Source: Lederbergia citrisecunda (GTDB taxonomy: Bacteria; Bacillota; Bacilli; Bacillales; Bacillaceae_C). From it: a stretch of DNA of 64,000 bases. The translations under genes and the position numbers were made by a program. Below, piece after piece: positions 53,490 to 62,273 of the stretch. Numbering within the stretch: position 1 is the first letter of the stretch; every line of letters starts with the position of its first letter. The notes beneath the pieces were generated by a model. It saw nothing but the letters and a program-made list of their open reading frames with translations. It was not told the origin of the DNA and did no database searches. The stretch lies in NCBI RefSeq assembly GCF_018343695.1, contig NZ_JAGYPJ010000001.1:2137481-2201480 (forward strand). The letters are read 5' to 3'.

Positions 53490-53804
53490 TTCATATCCGT
53501 ATTTCTCCATTTCTTTATAAATATCCTTTAACTTCGGATTACCTTCACCGACAATTTCTTCCCCAATCGTTACGACCGGATAAAATAAATCCTCTTCTAT
53601 AACCCGAGTAGCAAATTGTTGGTGTTTTTCTTCTTCTGGTGGATTAAAAATATCAATATATTGTATGGTAAATGGTTGTTCACGATATTTTCTGGAAATA
53701 GCTGCATCCAACCATTCGTATGTTTCTTTTGATGAAGGCATACCTACACAGCTTGCACAAATTTGTTCTGCACCATAAACGAAGATCTCTACTTTCATTT
53801 TCAA
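53472..53804 (-). CDS. yuzD: YuzD family protein (DUF1462, thioredoxin-like)
   Basis: A 110-residue protein with a thioredoxin-like layout and an N-terminal C-x-x-C (QICASCVGMPSSKETYEWLD near 14-33). FYPVVTIGEEIVGEGNP near 74-90 resembles the cis-Pro region. The start is TTG after GGGAGTG (ATG two codons later also possible). Divergent from yutI and near Fe-S genes; a redox role is inferred. Confidence 0.9.
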   Translation of the reverse strand: MKMKVEIFVYGAEQICASCVGMPSSKETYEWLDAAISRKYREQPFTIQYIDIFNPPEEEKHQQFATRVIEEDLFYPVVTIGEEIVGEGNPKLKDIYKEMEKYGYEEVSPT

Positions 53805-53896
53805 ATTTCACACTCCCTTAACATCAAGACAGATTGTAATATAGATTTTTTTCTTCATACTGATTATAATGGTTATATGGAAAGGAGTCGATATCA

Positions 53897-54133
53897 ATGT
53901 ATGAACAAACAATGATGGAACAAGTTCAAGAAGTATTAGATAAATTACGCCCATTCCTCCTTCGCGATGGCGGAGATTGTGAACTCGTTGATGTAGAAGA
54001 TGGAATTGTAAAACTCCGTTTACTCGGCGCTTGTGGAACTTGTCCAAGCTCCACTATCACATTGAAAGCTGGAATTGAACGTGCATTGGTTGAGGAAGTC
54101 CCTGGTATATTAGAAGTAGAACAAGTATTCTAA
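53897..54133 (+). CDS. yutI: NifU-like Fe-S scaffold/carrier (Nfu)
   Basis: A 78-residue Nfu domain protein: [19 protein letters not shown] (18-36) and Cys46/Cys49 in [11 protein letters not shown], the C-x-x-C that bridges a 4Fe-4S cluster between two monomers. It passes clusters to apo-enzymes such as aconitase. ATG after GAAAGGAG. Flanked by yuzD and the yutH terminator. Confidence 0.95.
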   Translation: MYEQTMMEQVQEVLDKLRPFLLRDGGDCELVDVEDGIVKLRLLGACGTCPSSTITLKAGIERALVEEVPGILEVEQVF

Positions 54134-54154
54134 GACTAATTTTACATTAAGTAC

Positions 54155-54184
54155 AAGAGCCTAAGAAATTTAGGCTCTTTTTTC
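54155..54184. terminator. Terminator between yutI and yutH
   Basis: AAGAGCCTAA and TTTAGGCTCTT form the stem, with TTTTTT on the plus strand; the yutH stop overlaps its edge. Confidence 0.85.
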
Positions 54185-55196
54185 ATTCTAAATATGATGG
54201 CACTAGCCAGTCAATGGCCGGGAAGTTCTCTTGACCCACCCCTGCCAATTGATAAAAGTTACCTAAAAATCGTTCGTAATCTCTCGCATCACGTAAATAC
54301 CGGCTTAATCTTTCTTCTAATTGCTTTTGGGTCCATTGGGATGAAGTAAGATAATAATCTTCAATACAAGAAAAATAATGTAAAGGGAAGAGTAGTCGAG
54401 CATAGACCAACCTCCATGAAAATATCGATAATGGAGAAATCGATTCATACCCTCGAAAAAATTGTGTTAAATCCGGTTGAAATGATCTGCTATTAAGGAA
54501 GTAACAATCTCTAACCCATTCTGCTATATCTCTAGAAGGATGGTCAAATACCCAATCGAACGGATTCCTTATCTCCATTTGTTTATTCCATACATTTTCG
54601 TGGAACGTTTGATGACAGATCGTCCCCATATCTAAAAAAGTCAATTCTTCATCAAGTTCTGTATCAGTTACATATTGAATGGCATTTTCGCAAAGCCCAA
54701 GATAATACGGAAATGATTGAATAAATAGTTTTTCAAATTCTTCACCTGTTCTTTCTTGAACAACACCCCTCCAAACATTTTCAATTTGCTCAAGTCTTTT
54801 AATCCAATACGATTTCCACTGCCCCACTCGATTTGCTCCAGAAATTGGAGCTTGAATCAATTTCCCACGTTCATGAAATTTCGCAAGTTTTCTTCCAGTG
54901 TTATTATTTCGTGATGGGGGAAATAGATAATTATGCATGAGTACATAATCTTGTTTCTCATGTGTCACTAGAAATTTTTCATTTAATCCAGGAACAAAAG
55001 TGGAAACTTTATTATCCCCATACTTTGCCATATGTTCCGACATCTCATATAATTCAATTAATGCCTCTTGTTCCAAATGAGTCACTTGAATAATAGTATA
55101 AAGTGAGTTATCTACCATGTATCGAACGGAGCTTCCATCTTGAATCGTTTGTTCCGGTGTTATACCGAAAAGATTTTCCAGTACTTTTACTGACAT
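54183..55196 (-). CDS. yutH: Spore coat-associated kinase-like protein YutH
   Basis: A 337-residue protein of the CotS/YutH group of inactive or atypical kinase-like spore coat proteins. Recognised from overall sequence and context (before yutG). The kinase-like centre has LTFLDMGTICHQTFHENVWN and FDWVFDHPSRDIAEWVRDCY, where an HGD motif would be expected but is not kept (HQTFHEN). ATG in MSVKVLENL after AGAGGGGTG. It supports a spore-forming host. Confidence 0.88.
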   Translation of the reverse strand: MSVKVLENLFGITPEQTIQDGSSVRYMVDNSLYTIIQVTHLEQEALIELYEMSEHMAKYGDNKVSTFVPGLNEKFLVTHEKQDYVLMHNYLFPPSRNNNTGRKLAKFHERGKLIQAPISGANRVGQWKSYWIKRLEQIENVWRGVVQERTGEEFEKLFIQSFPYYLGLCENAIQYVTDTELDEELTFLDMGTICHQTFHENVWNKQMEIRNPFDWVFDHPSRDIAEWVRDCYFLNSRSFQPDLTQFFRGYESISPLSIFSWRLVYARLLFPLHYFSCIEDYYLTSSQWTQKQLEERLSRYLRDARDYERFLGNFYQLAGVGQENFPAIDWLVPSYLE

Positions 55197-55347
55197 GGAG
55201 CACCCCTCTTTCATTTGCTCTTTACACTATGCATGGATATCCAGTTAGTTTAATTATATGAGGGTAAAAAGTTTTCTTTCCGAGTAGTTTGTTTTATGTA
55301 TCAATAACTTATAAAATTTGACGAGGCAAAATGGAAGGATGAGACGA

Positions 55348-55848
55348 ATGAACAATGAACGAGACATTAGTATTTCCGAGGAAACTGCACGACGTCTTTT
55401 AAAAGAACGTGGTGTGAGAATTGAAGATATTGCAGAGCTAGTTATGTTCCTTCAAAAAAAATATCATCCAGGATTACAAATTGAAGAATGTATTTATAAT
55501 ATTGAACGCGTTCTTCAAAAAAGAGAAGTACAAAACGCCATTTTAACAGGGATTCAGTTAGATGTACTTGCGGAAAATGGAAAGCTGGATGAACCATTGC
55601 AATCAATCATAGAGAGTGATGAAAGCCTCTACGGTGTAGATGAGATTCTTGCATTCTCTATCGTAAATGTATATGGATCCATTGGTTTTACAAACTACGG
55701 TTATATTGACAAGCAAAAACCAGGTATTCTTGAAAAATTAAATGATCATTCTTCGGGGCAATGCAACACTTTTCTTGACGATATCGTGGGGGCCATTGCT
55801 GCCGCTGCTTCCAGCAGGCTTGCCCATAGTTCCAAAGGAGAAATTTAA
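55348..55848 (+). CDS. yutG: Phosphatidylglycerophosphatase A-like protein (YutG)
   Basis: A 166-residue protein of the PgpA family. FSIVNVYGSIGFTNYGYIDK (104-123) and FLDDIVGAIAAAAS near 145 (DD motif) are the family marks, but the transmembrane content of PgpA is low here, as in other Firmicute YutG proteins. Phosphatase activity on phosphatidylglycerophosphate is inferred. I choose the ATG at 55348, 9 nt after GGAAGG. Confidence 0.88.
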   Translation: MNNERDISISEETARRLLKERGVRIEDIAELVMFLQKKYHPGLQIEECIYNIERVLQKREVQNAILTGIQLDVLAENGKLDEPLQSIIESDESLYGVDEILAFSIVNVYGSIGFTNYGYIDKQKPGILEKLNDHSSGQCNTFLDDIVGAIAAAASSRLAHSSKGEI

Positions 55849-55922
55849 AAGAGTAACCTGCCAATAGGAATTCCGAAAAGGTTTTGTTTTGAGATAATGA
55901 CTAAATTTCATATACAAAATAT

Positions 55923-55957
55923 AAAATGCTCTGAGCGTAAAAGCTCTGAGCATTTTT
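55923..55957 (+). terminator. Terminator of yutG
   Basis: AAAATGCTCTGAGC and GCTCTGAGCATTTT pair imperfectly around GTAAAA, followed by TT. Confidence 0.75.
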
Positions 55958-56016
55958 TGCATAGACCAATTGAACATATTTACCCTTTTTTTTCAATAAT
56001 CTCTTTAGTTTACTAT

Positions 56017-56532
56017 CTAATACTGCCACTGTAATTGACCTTTTCTCATTTTTGCGATGTACATAATTTGTCCTGTATGGTTGTGCACCTCTCTTACCAT
56101 TTGCACCATCATATCAAGTAGTGTTGATTGATTGTTATTCGCACTAAATGTAAGTGGAGGCATATTAAGATATGGTTGCCTCACTAATAGTTCGGGACTT
56201 GCTTTTATTTCTTCCAAGACCTGAATAATGACATCAAAGGATTCATTAGCAAGAGTGAGTGCTTGTTCTTTAGTTAAATAAAGACCTCGCTCAAATTCCT
56301 TATCTCTATCTCTGGTGTCTGGTACATGATAAAAAACGGTTTCAAGTCGTTGACGAACTGTACCCCTAATGTGTGATACAAGATTTGCTATACTGTTGCT
56401 CTCAGTAGTTGGTGACCATGAAATATCCTCTTCAGATAATTGGTGAAGAGCTTGAAAAACCCACTTCTTTTCACTTTTAAATTTTCCTAACATACTTTCG
56501 ACGAGTAATTTAGAAATATCCAAGGATCCCAC
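56017..56532 (-). CDS. DinB-family protein (DUF1572-like)
   Basis: A 171-residue four-helix-bundle protein. The metal-binding pattern is His in LVSHIRGTVRQRL near 50 and His-x-x-x-His region VREVHNHTGQIMYIAKMRKG near 145-164. DinB-fold proteins often act as thiol-dependent metalloenzymes; the substrate is unknown. The start is GTG 56532 or TTG three codons later. A second, unrelated DinB-type gene lies at 57526-58230. Confidence 0.82.
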   Translation of the reverse strand: MGSLDISKLLVESMLGKFKSEKKWVFQALHQLSEEDISWSPTTESNSIANLVSHIRGTVRQRLETVFYHVPDTRDRDKEFERGLYLTKEQALTLANESFDVIIQVLEEIKASPELLVRQPYLNMPPLTFSANNNQSTLLDMMVQMVREVHNHTGQIMYIAKMRKGQLQWQY

Positions 56533-56625
56533 TTCTTTCTAAATTTTTTTGTCCTTTCTTAAATATCAATTAATCAATACTAGATATTTATAAGATTACC
56601 TTTCTTTTACGAAACTGACCATCAA

Positions 56626-56799
56626 TCATTTTTTATCCTTTTGATTTCTTTCAATATGTATCCAAGTGTAATAAATTATCCAAAAAACGATAGGAATGAA
56701 AAAAACATAAGGTCTCTGATTTGCTGGAAGATAGTTTATTAAAAATAACCCGATTATAAGCATAGGTGGCATAAGGATAAAATACTTCTTTCTATGCAC
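56626..56799 (-). CDS. Small membrane protein, unknown function
   Basis: A 57-residue frame from GTG at 56797-56799 (AGGGGG 6 nt upstream) to TGA at 56626. Two hydrophobic segments (YFILMPPMLIIGLFLINYLP and RPYVFFIPIVFWIIYYTWIH) end in a charged tail RNQKDKK. The layout resembles DUF3311-type small membrane proteins, but I would not assign a family. Confidence 0.55.
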   Translation of the reverse strand: MHRKKYFILMPPMLIIGLFLINYLPANQRPYVFFIPIVFWIIYYTWIHIERNQKDKK

Positions 56800-56862
56800 G
56801 TTTGTCCCCCTATCTTTGTTAAATACTACGACAAATTTTCTTGAATTGAATAAGGATTTTAA

Positions 56863-57327
56863 CTATTTTATGTAATCAATGTCTAAGCTGTTGGGTGATT
56901 TATCGGTATATGCAATCCAATAATTAATATCGTTTGAATACCTTACTTGCTTTGCATATTCCCCGAATACTTTTACCTGATTTACACCAGGTTCCTTTGG
57001 AATAATAACATTCACAAACATTGGATCAGAAATAAAAATATAGCCCCCCGATAATTCAGGACCACCTAAACCTATCTCCCAATCTAGTTCACCATTTTTC
57101 ATCTTGATAAATCCAATGTTTAACTGTTCATTTTCTCTACTCATATATATAACAACGATATAATTACCTTTTATGTCATAGTCAATAACCTTTTCATAAT
57201 CCCTGTTCTCACTGTTCTCAAGAATTTTTACGATTTGGCTCTCCAACGAAATTTCTCTCGAACATCCCGACAAAAAAATTATTAGTATTAATGCAAAAAT
57301 AATATTTATTCCCTTTGTACTATTCAC
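56863..57327 (-). CDS. Lipoprotein of unknown function
   Basis: A 154-residue exported protein with a signal peptide and lipobox LSGC at about residue 22. The mature part is beta-rich (NYIVVIYMSRENEQLNIGFI, SGGYIFISDPMFVNVIIPKE). The start is GTG 57327 after GGAGTGGGAG; a longer frame from 57351 lacks a ribosome site. No family recognised. Confidence 0.7.
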   Translation of the reverse strand: MNSTKGINIIFALILIIFLSGCSREISLESQIVKILENSENRDYEKVIDYDIKGNYIVVIYMSRENEQLNIGFIKMKNGELDWEIGLGGPELSGGYIFISDPMFVNVIIPKEPGVNQVKVFGEYAKQVRYSNDINYWIAYTDKSPNSLDIDYIK

Positions 57328-57525
57328 AGTTAAACTCCCACTCCTTAGCAAAAAAACATTTATATATCATCGTTTATTCTCACATTTAAAATTAATTACC
57401 TTAAATCTTATACAATACCCATATCAGTCTGAATATTCCAAAAAATATCCTCCTCCCTATTATCAATAAGAAGTTCAATAAAAAGTACTTTAATCATTCT
57501 TGGAATAAAACACCAGTTATTTTTT

Positions 57526-58230
57526 TTATTTAGGTTTTGCTTGTAGCTTATGTAACCTATCTTTTATACGAATACACTTATTCAAGTGTAAAAAAATGTG
57601 TCTTGTTGCGGGCATTAATATTAACCCAGCAATGTTTTTTTTGCTCCAGTAGTCTGCTAACCATTTAGAATTTTGAGAAACAGCATTTTCTTCAAATAGT
57701 CGTTTTATTCTATTTTGTTCAACTTTTCCCTTGAATTGCCCAGGTTGCAAAGAAGATACAACTTGACGAGTTCTTTTACCAACCGCTGTTCTATAGGCTT
57801 TTAAGGAATTAATATCGATTTTTGAACTCATTAAGGCAATCTCCTTTTCGCTCATATCATTGCCTGAATGGGTAAATCCTATATTCATTTTTTCGAGCCA
57901 ATTCTCAGCAAAAAGAACTTGTTGTTCATTAGAAAGTAAAATATTCATAGTCATATCTTCAATTCGGGTAATATGCCATAAATGCCAAGCAATCGAATTT
58001 TTTGTATCAGGATTTGGTACTGGATACTGTCTAAAGGTGGTTTCATCCAAATTCTTCAACATTTCATCTTCCAGTGTTACTAAAGGAGTTTCACTGATAG
58101 AGGATGAATGTAACAAAGAATGCTGAGATAAAAATAATTGAATTGCTCGTGTGTGTTCAGCACGTTTTAATATAATCTCTGATAAAATCTTATGATTTTC
58201 ATTCCAAGTCTTTCGTAGTTTTATATCCAT
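57526..58230 (-). CDS. DinB-superfamily protein
   Basis: A 234-residue protein with the DinB fold. SIAWHLWHITRIEDMTMNIL (near 80-98) has His residues at the expected metal site, and LMPATRHIFLHLNKCIRIKD near 205 supplies the C-terminal His (HxxxH-like). Function unknown. Start at ATG 58230 after GGGGTTGATT. It is not closely similar to the DinB gene at 56017-56532. Confidence 0.78.
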   Translation of the reverse strand: MDIKLRKTWNENHKILSEIILKRAEHTRAIQLFLSQHSLLHSSSISETPLVTLEDEMLKNLDETTFRQYPVPNPDTKNSIAWHLWHITRIEDMTMNILLSNEQQVLFAENWLEKMNIGFTHSGNDMSEKEIALMSSKIDINSLKAYRTAVGKRTRQVVSSLQPGQFKGKVEQNRIKRLFEENAVSQNSKWLADYWSKKNIAGLILMPATRHIFLHLNKCIRIKDRLHKLQAKPK

Positions 58231-58617
58231 TAAAATCAACCCCAATATTGTTCTTTATACATTCTTCGATTCAATCGCTTCCAAATCCTTCTTTCAAAAT
58301 ATTATTCTGTAACCTGCTCCGTTCAAAATAAGAGAACTCGATCCCTTTGTGGGAAAATACTCGTTAGTCAATCTATAATCTAGCTTAATAAGCATTCTGG
58401 CCAGCATGATAAGAAATATGGCATAATTGATCGTCAACACTTATTCTTGATTGAATCTGAGAGTTCTTCAAAGTATTCTTTTCTCCAATTAGAAATGCTT
58501 CTTTACAACACATTTCACTATCAATCGTTAAACTCCTTCTTCCTCTTTTGGATAGAAGCAGGAAAAAATGCACTTTTCTCGAATATATCTTTTTGGACAT
58601 AAGACAGGAGGAACTAT
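58231..58617. other. 387-bp intergenic region
   Basis: Contains an open frame on the minus strand (58385-58600) that lacks a ribosome site and matches no known protein pattern; I do not call it a gene. The end of the region carries the GGAGGA ribosome site of the GNAT gene. No repeat or RNA seen. Confidence 0.4.
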
Positions 58618-59130
58618 ATGAACATTAAAACAGAACGATTACTCATTAGAAACTTTGAACCTAATGATTGGAAGTCTCTTTATGAGTACACTTCAAATCC
58701 TGAAGTAATGCACTACCTTCCAGAAGCTGTGTTTTCTGAGGAGGACGCCAAAAACTTCATCGAAAAAAACATTGGTGAAAGGGCTGAAAAATTTCCTGTT
58801 GTTCTTCTTGAGGAAGATAAGTTGATTGGACATATTGTCTTTTTTAAATATTTTGGAGAACACACTTATGAAATTGGCTGGGTATTTAACCCTGAATATT
58901 ATAATAAAGGATATGCATCTGAAGCTGCGTATGCAGTGTTGAAATACGGATTTGAAACAATGAAACTACATCGCATAATAGCTACTTGCCAGCCTGAAAA
59001 CACAGGTTCTTACAGAGTCATGGAAAAAATCGGTATGCGCAGGGAAGGATTTTTTAAAAAATGTATCCCTCATGGACATGAGTGGTGGGATGAATATTAT
59101 TATGCCATTTTGGCTGAGGAATGGGTTTAA
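58618..59130 (+). CDS. GNAT-family N-acetyltransferase (RimJ/RimL type)
   Basis: A 170-residue acetyltransferase. TERLLIRNFEPNDWKSLYEY opens the domain; acetyl-CoA site motif A is EIGWVFNPEYYNKGYASEAA (about 85-104), and ATCQPENTGSYRVMEKIGMR near 122 is the C-terminal motif B. It resembles ribosomal-protein or antibiotic-modifying GNATs; the substrate is not predictable. ATG after GGAGGAAC. Own terminator. Confidence 0.9.
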   Translation: MNIKTERLLIRNFEPNDWKSLYEYTSNPEVMHYLPEAVFSEEDAKNFIEKNIGERAEKFPVVLLEEDKLIGHIVFFKYFGEHTYEIGWVFNPEYYNKGYASEAAYAVLKYGFETMKLHRIIATCQPENTGSYRVMEKIGMRREGFFKKCIPHGHEWWDEYYYAILAEEWV

Positions 59131-59172
59131 GGAAGGAGTTCAATTCACTAATGAATTGAACTCCTTCTTTAT
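59131..59172 (+). terminator. Terminator of the GNAT gene
   Basis: GAAGGAGTTCAATT and AATTGAACTCCTTC pair perfectly around an 8-nt loop; TTTAT follows. Confidence 0.85.
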
Positions 59173-59329
59173 ATTTATTCATTATAAATATTATCCATTA
59201 AAAGGAATTCCGTCTTCACTCACATACTCCGTTTGTATTATGAGGTCTATTATATAAAGGATTTATTATGAATTTCTTAATTGGCTGAATTACTAAAAAC
59301 TTTGATGCAACACTAGTGATTTAATATAC

Positions 59330-59372
59330 AAAAAGCCAAACGCACTTTCCTATGAAGCACGTTTGGCTACAT
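59330..59372 (-). terminator. Terminator of the small hydrophilic gene
   Basis: AGCCAAACG and CGTTTGGCT pair around a 17-nt loop; TTTTTG follows on the minus strand. Confidence 0.75.
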
Positions 59373-59380
59373 GAAACATT

Positions 59381-59509
59381 CTATTGCTCAGAATTCTGCC
59401 GGTTTCTCGGCTGGATTGCTTTTTCCAATTCTTCCGCAGCAATTGTTCGTTTTACATTGTCACTATTCGGTTTTCCTTTTTGGCTATAGCCCTTGTCTCG
59501 TTTGCTCAA
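59381..59509 (-). CDS. Small hydrophilic protein, spore-protein-like
   Basis: A 42-residue frame from TTG (59507-59509; AAGGGAG 8 nt upstream) to TAG at 59381: SKRDKGYSQKGKPNSDNVKR then TIAAEELEKAIQPRN. It is highly charged, lacks hydrophobic segments, and is closed by a strong terminator. The composition resembles minor small spore proteins of Bacillus. I do not recognise the exact family. Confidence 0.6.
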   Translation of the reverse strand: MSKRDKGYSQKGKPNSDNVKRTIAAEELEKAIQPRNRQNSEQ

Positions 59510-59571
59510 TGTTAACTTCTCCCTTCTAATTGGATTCACCTAGTAAGATGGATTAAGAAGTCCAAGCTTAT

Positions 59572-59766
59572 TCATTTACTTATTAGACAACACTCGCTCA
59601 TAGTTTTTTTAACTCTCGTGATTGGCTTGTATAGTAAGACTGATCCCATTGCAATAGTGACAAAAGGTTCTAAATTAGATAAAATAGACGCTTTTGCCGC
59701 ATCTACATGTCGTATATTTTGATTCCAAATAAGCATAGCTATCTCATGTACAACAACGGCTGTCAT
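59572..59766 (-). pseudogene. EamA-transporter remnant (C-terminal part)
   Basis: The frame contains LIWNQNIRHVDAAKASILSN then LEPFVTIAMGSVLLYKPIT, which matches the end of the second EamA repeat (pattern WN-x-x-x-x-x-x-x-A-x-x-A-S-x-x-x-N-L-x-P). About 230 upstream residues are missing and the tail is abnormal. It is not derived from the intact EamA gene at 9622-10524 in an obvious way. Confidence 0.6.
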
Positions 59767-59944
59767 TATGATTATTATGTCGAGAGTGTACCCAGAATAT
59801 AAAGACTAATTACGATATTTTCCTACCTAAATTTTGTCCAACCTTCTAATAAATGAACAAAAAGAAACAGTCCAAATCATATTCAAATTGGACTGCTAAT
59901 TAGTGCATTATTAAATAAATTAAATAAGTTAACCGTTCTTCCTT

Positions 59945-60382
59945 TTAGTTTTTAAAAGCTGATACTGGACCAAGTTCATTCGTTAAATACTCACGAACAT
60001 TGTTAGGAAAGGTTTGAAGTTTATTAATTGAAGATGATACTACATTTTTTAAAGAGTCATGGTCGACATTTATATATTGTTGGACGAGCATTTTCCGAAA
60101 TGAAATAAATTCCTTAAGCACAAGTGACAATTCCTCACTTACCACTTTTTCATCCGTCAAAATATCTACAATATCCTCATAACTGCCCGGATCCCTCATA
60201 ATAAATCCATCAATCATAGCATTTCCAGTATCGAGGATTGCCTCAATGATTGTATGTACTCCCCGCTCTAAAGCACTTTTTTCAATTTGAGATTCCCAAC
60301 TATTATTATTTTGAATCAGCTCTATTTGTTTTTCCATAAAAAGTAATGTTCCTTCAATTTTTTCCCTATCTACAAAATACAT
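59945..60382 (-). CDS. yutE: DUF86/HepT-like protein YutE
   Basis: A 145-residue helical protein of the DUF86 family, length as in B. subtilis YutE. HepT toxins of this family carry R-x4-6-H and the R-x4-H-x-Y motif; here the corresponding stretch is SFRKMLVQQY, with Gln in place of His. No MntA-type nucleotidyltransferase antitoxin lies next to it, so it is probably not an active toxin pair. ATG after GGAGGC. Position before yutD matches the B. subtilis order. Confidence 0.85.
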   Translation of the reverse strand: MYFVDREKIEGTLLFMEKQIELIQNNNSWESQIEKSALERGVHTIIEAILDTGNAMIDGFIMRDPGSYEDIVDILTDEKVVSEELSLVLKEFISFRKMLVQQYINVDHDSLKNVVSSSINKLQTFPNNVREYLTNELGPVSAFKN

Positions 60383-60515
60383 AGGCTGATGCCTCCACTC
60401 GATTTAATCATCATTATCTTAACAAACTTCATGGCATATCGTCCAATAAGGAAAAATTTGATACGGATTTAATGATCGTAACAGGATATTATATAAATTA
60501 AAAAGGAGGAGTAAC

Positions 60516-60830
60516 ATGGATAATGACCGTACTAAAACTAATAACCAAGATAAACATGACCCTCCGTATACAGACGTTTCTAACGTTGTGACTGGAAGAA
60601 ATTATATTATTCCTGAAGACCTTCCTGAAGGAGCTTACGGGGCTCCAAGGGGTAAAGATACACCAGTAGAAAACAAATCGACCCCTTGGGAAAAAGGACA
60701 ACGTTCTTATAGTGCATTTAACTATGAGTTTAAATCCATGCATGAAGATAACCCACGTAAAGCACCGGGTGCTCATAATACACATGACAACCCTGAAAGT
60801 GAAACACAACCTCCATATGAAGATAGTTAG
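60516..60830 (+). CDS. Hydrophilic protein of unknown function
   Basis: A 104-residue, strongly polar protein without hydrophobic segments, rich in Asn, Asp, Pro and Glu (DPPYTDVSNVVTGRNYIIPE, EGAYGAPRGKDTPVENKST). It looks intrinsically disordered. Excellent ribosome site AAGGAGGAG before the ATG and a strong terminator after. The composition suggests a spore-associated role (inference). No family recognised. Confidence 0.7.
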   Translation: MDNDRTKTNNQDKHDPPYTDVSNVVTGRNYIIPEDLPEGAYGAPRGKDTPVENKSTPWEKGQRSYSAFNYEFKSMHEDNPRKAPGAHNTHDNPESETQPPYEDS

Positions 60831-60836
60831 TATAAA

Positions 60837-60869
60837 ACAGGTGTCCCAGACAATTCCGGGACACCTGTA
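60837..60869 (+). terminator. Terminator after the hydrophilic protein gene
   Basis: ACAGGTGTCCC and GGGACACCTGT pair perfectly around an 11-nt loop. Confidence 0.75.
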
Positions 60870-60917
60870 ATGGTTTAGAAAATACGAAGGTAATATGTTT
60901 AATTACAAAAGTTTGCC

Positions 60918-61200
60918 TCGTTCAGCGTGATCGACTAGCTAACTGCTTGTCCTCATCCTTACGATAAGTTACGGCCGAATAAGGAATCTCGACTAAAACC
61001 GCCACGTCCTGTAGCGACGTCGATGGACAGGCGCTTTCGCTTTTCTTTGTCTAGCTCCAACGCCTATCGACTAGCAAACTTCTTGTCCTTCTCCCTACGA
61101 TAAGTCAACATCGATTCGCCTTGACAGGCTCACCGTGTTTCCTTTATCTCAGTCAAAGGCACCGAAGTTTGTACGTCGATGGGCAGGCGTTTACGCTTTT
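60918..61200 (+). repeat. Dispersed intergenic repeat, two tandem copies of about 130 bp
   Basis: Copy 1 runs from ATCGACTAGCTAACTGCTTG to GACGTCGATGGACAGGCGCT; copy 2 from ATCGACTAGCAAACTTCTTG to TACGTCGATGGGCAGGCGTT. Both contain TACGATAAGT after about 20 bp and end in CGCTTTTCT. Fragments of the same family occur near 33.4, 39.0, 40.5, 48.0, 52.0 and 63.3 kb. The copies lie between genes, and one abuts the yutD stop codon. Confidence 0.7.
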
Positions 61201-61476
61201 CTATTTATCCATTTTTTTTAAGACGAAATAGGAACAGCCAAAATTGCAGTACTCATATAAATACTCTGGTAAAGTCCCAATTTTTGTATCAAATGATGCT
61301 TTTTGATTTTGATCAGAAAAAAAACCTTTTAGCCTTAGCTGTCCGTATCCCCAGTCTCCAACAATGTAATCATATTTCGATAAAACATCACTAAAGCGAG
61401 CACGAAAAGCTTCTTCATTATACCCGTCTTTATATTCATTGACTAACTCATATTGACAGTTATTGATAATAATCAT
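61201..61476 (-). CDS. yutD: YutD family protein (DUF1027)
   Basis: A 91-residue protein recognised as YutD from MIIINNCQYELVNEYKDGYN, AFRARFSDVLSKYDYIVGDW and LPEYLYEYCNFGCSYFVLKK. Function unknown. ATG after GGAGGGA. Divergent from yutC as in B. subtilis. A dispersed repeat begins immediately at its stop codon, so the C-terminus may have been reshaped by it. Confidence 0.9.
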   Translation of the reverse strand: MIIINNCQYELVNEYKDGYNEEAFRARFSDVLSKYDYIVGDWGYGQLRLKGFFSDQNQKASFDTKIGTLPEYLYEYCNFGCSYFVLKKMDK

Positions 61477-61586
61477 TTTTCCCTCCGAGTTTCAAATAGT
61501 TATATAAATTATAGCTTAATCCCCAACAATTACTAAGAAAAAAATATAATTTCCTGCACATTCTATTAAAAGAGGAGGTGTATGAA

Positions 61587-62264
61587 ATGAAATACAAATT
61601 CATTCCAGTTATTTTTATAAGCATGATGTTAGTTGGCTGCGGAGTAAATAATAAAAGAACTGCCGAAGATAATCAACTTTACAATAAAAGTGGAAACTCC
61701 ATTAATGTTGCTCAACATGGTGAAAACTATAATCGAAATCAGCAGGATAATGATTTATTCGGATATGTACGCCAGGTCAAAAGCCCGTTACCTGTTGGAG
61801 AAAGTCACAGCACAAAGCCAATACAAGGAATTAATCGAGAGCAAACAGCTGATGATATAGCAAGAATATTAGTCATGCTGCCAGGTATTGAGGACGCAAG
61901 TGTTCTTGTAACAGACCAAGAAGTTTTGATTGCCTATTTAACAAATGAAAAACGTAGTGACGAACGCTTTGAAATTGCAGACCAAGTGAAAAAGACAGCG
62001 ATGAATGTTGTCCCTCGCTGGTACCATGTCTACGTAACCGATGATCCTAATTTACGGCAAAATGTCGAAAATATTGCTTCCATGAATGCCCGTTCAACCA
62101 GTAAAGATAAAACAGTACGTGATACGGTCAAATTAATGTTAGAGCGTTCTCCACAAGGAAGAAATTTAAATAATGGTGAAAATCCAAATGGCGAAGCGAT
62201 AGGTGAAAAAAATCATCATTTAGATCGTACAAATTACAGGCAGCAGTTTGAAAATAAGAAATAA
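61587..62264 (+). CDS. yutC: YhcN/YlaJ-family sporulation lipoprotein (YutC)
   Basis: A 225-residue lipoprotein: signal with lipobox MLVGCG (Cys at about 18), a polar linker, then a YhcN/YlaJ domain (REQTADDIARILVMLPGIED near 91, VLVTDQEVLIAYLTNEKRSD near 112, WYHVYVTDDPNLRQNVENIA near 145). Members are spore inner-membrane lipoproteins. ATG 61587, 8 nt after GAGGAGGTG. Next gene is lytH; in B. subtilis lipA lies between them but is absent here. Confidence 0.9.
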   Translation: MKYKFIPVIFISMMLVGCGVNNKRTAEDNQLYNKSGNSINVAQHGENYNRNQQDNDLFGYVRQVKSPLPVGESHSTKPIQGINREQTADDIARILVMLPGIEDASVLVTDQEVLIAYLTNEKRSDERFEIADQVKKTAMNVVPRWYHVYVTDDPNLRQNVENIASMNARSTSKDKTVRDTVKLMLERSPQGRNLNNGENPNGEAIGEKNHHLDRTNYRQQFENKK

Positions 62265-62273
62265 TATATGGAT

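Noticed and set aside
58385-58600. Leftward 71-codon open frame
   Set aside because: The upstream sequence on that strand is TCCTCC, the complement of the GNAT ribosome site, not a ribosome site; composition is not protein-like enough to support it.
59945-60382. HepT-MntA toxin-antitoxin system
   Set aside because: No nucleotidyltransferase partner gene on either side and the toxin motif is altered.
60498-60809. Leftward 103-codon open frame
   Set aside because: Fully antisense to the hydrophilic protein gene at 60516-60830, which has an excellent ribosome site and terminator.
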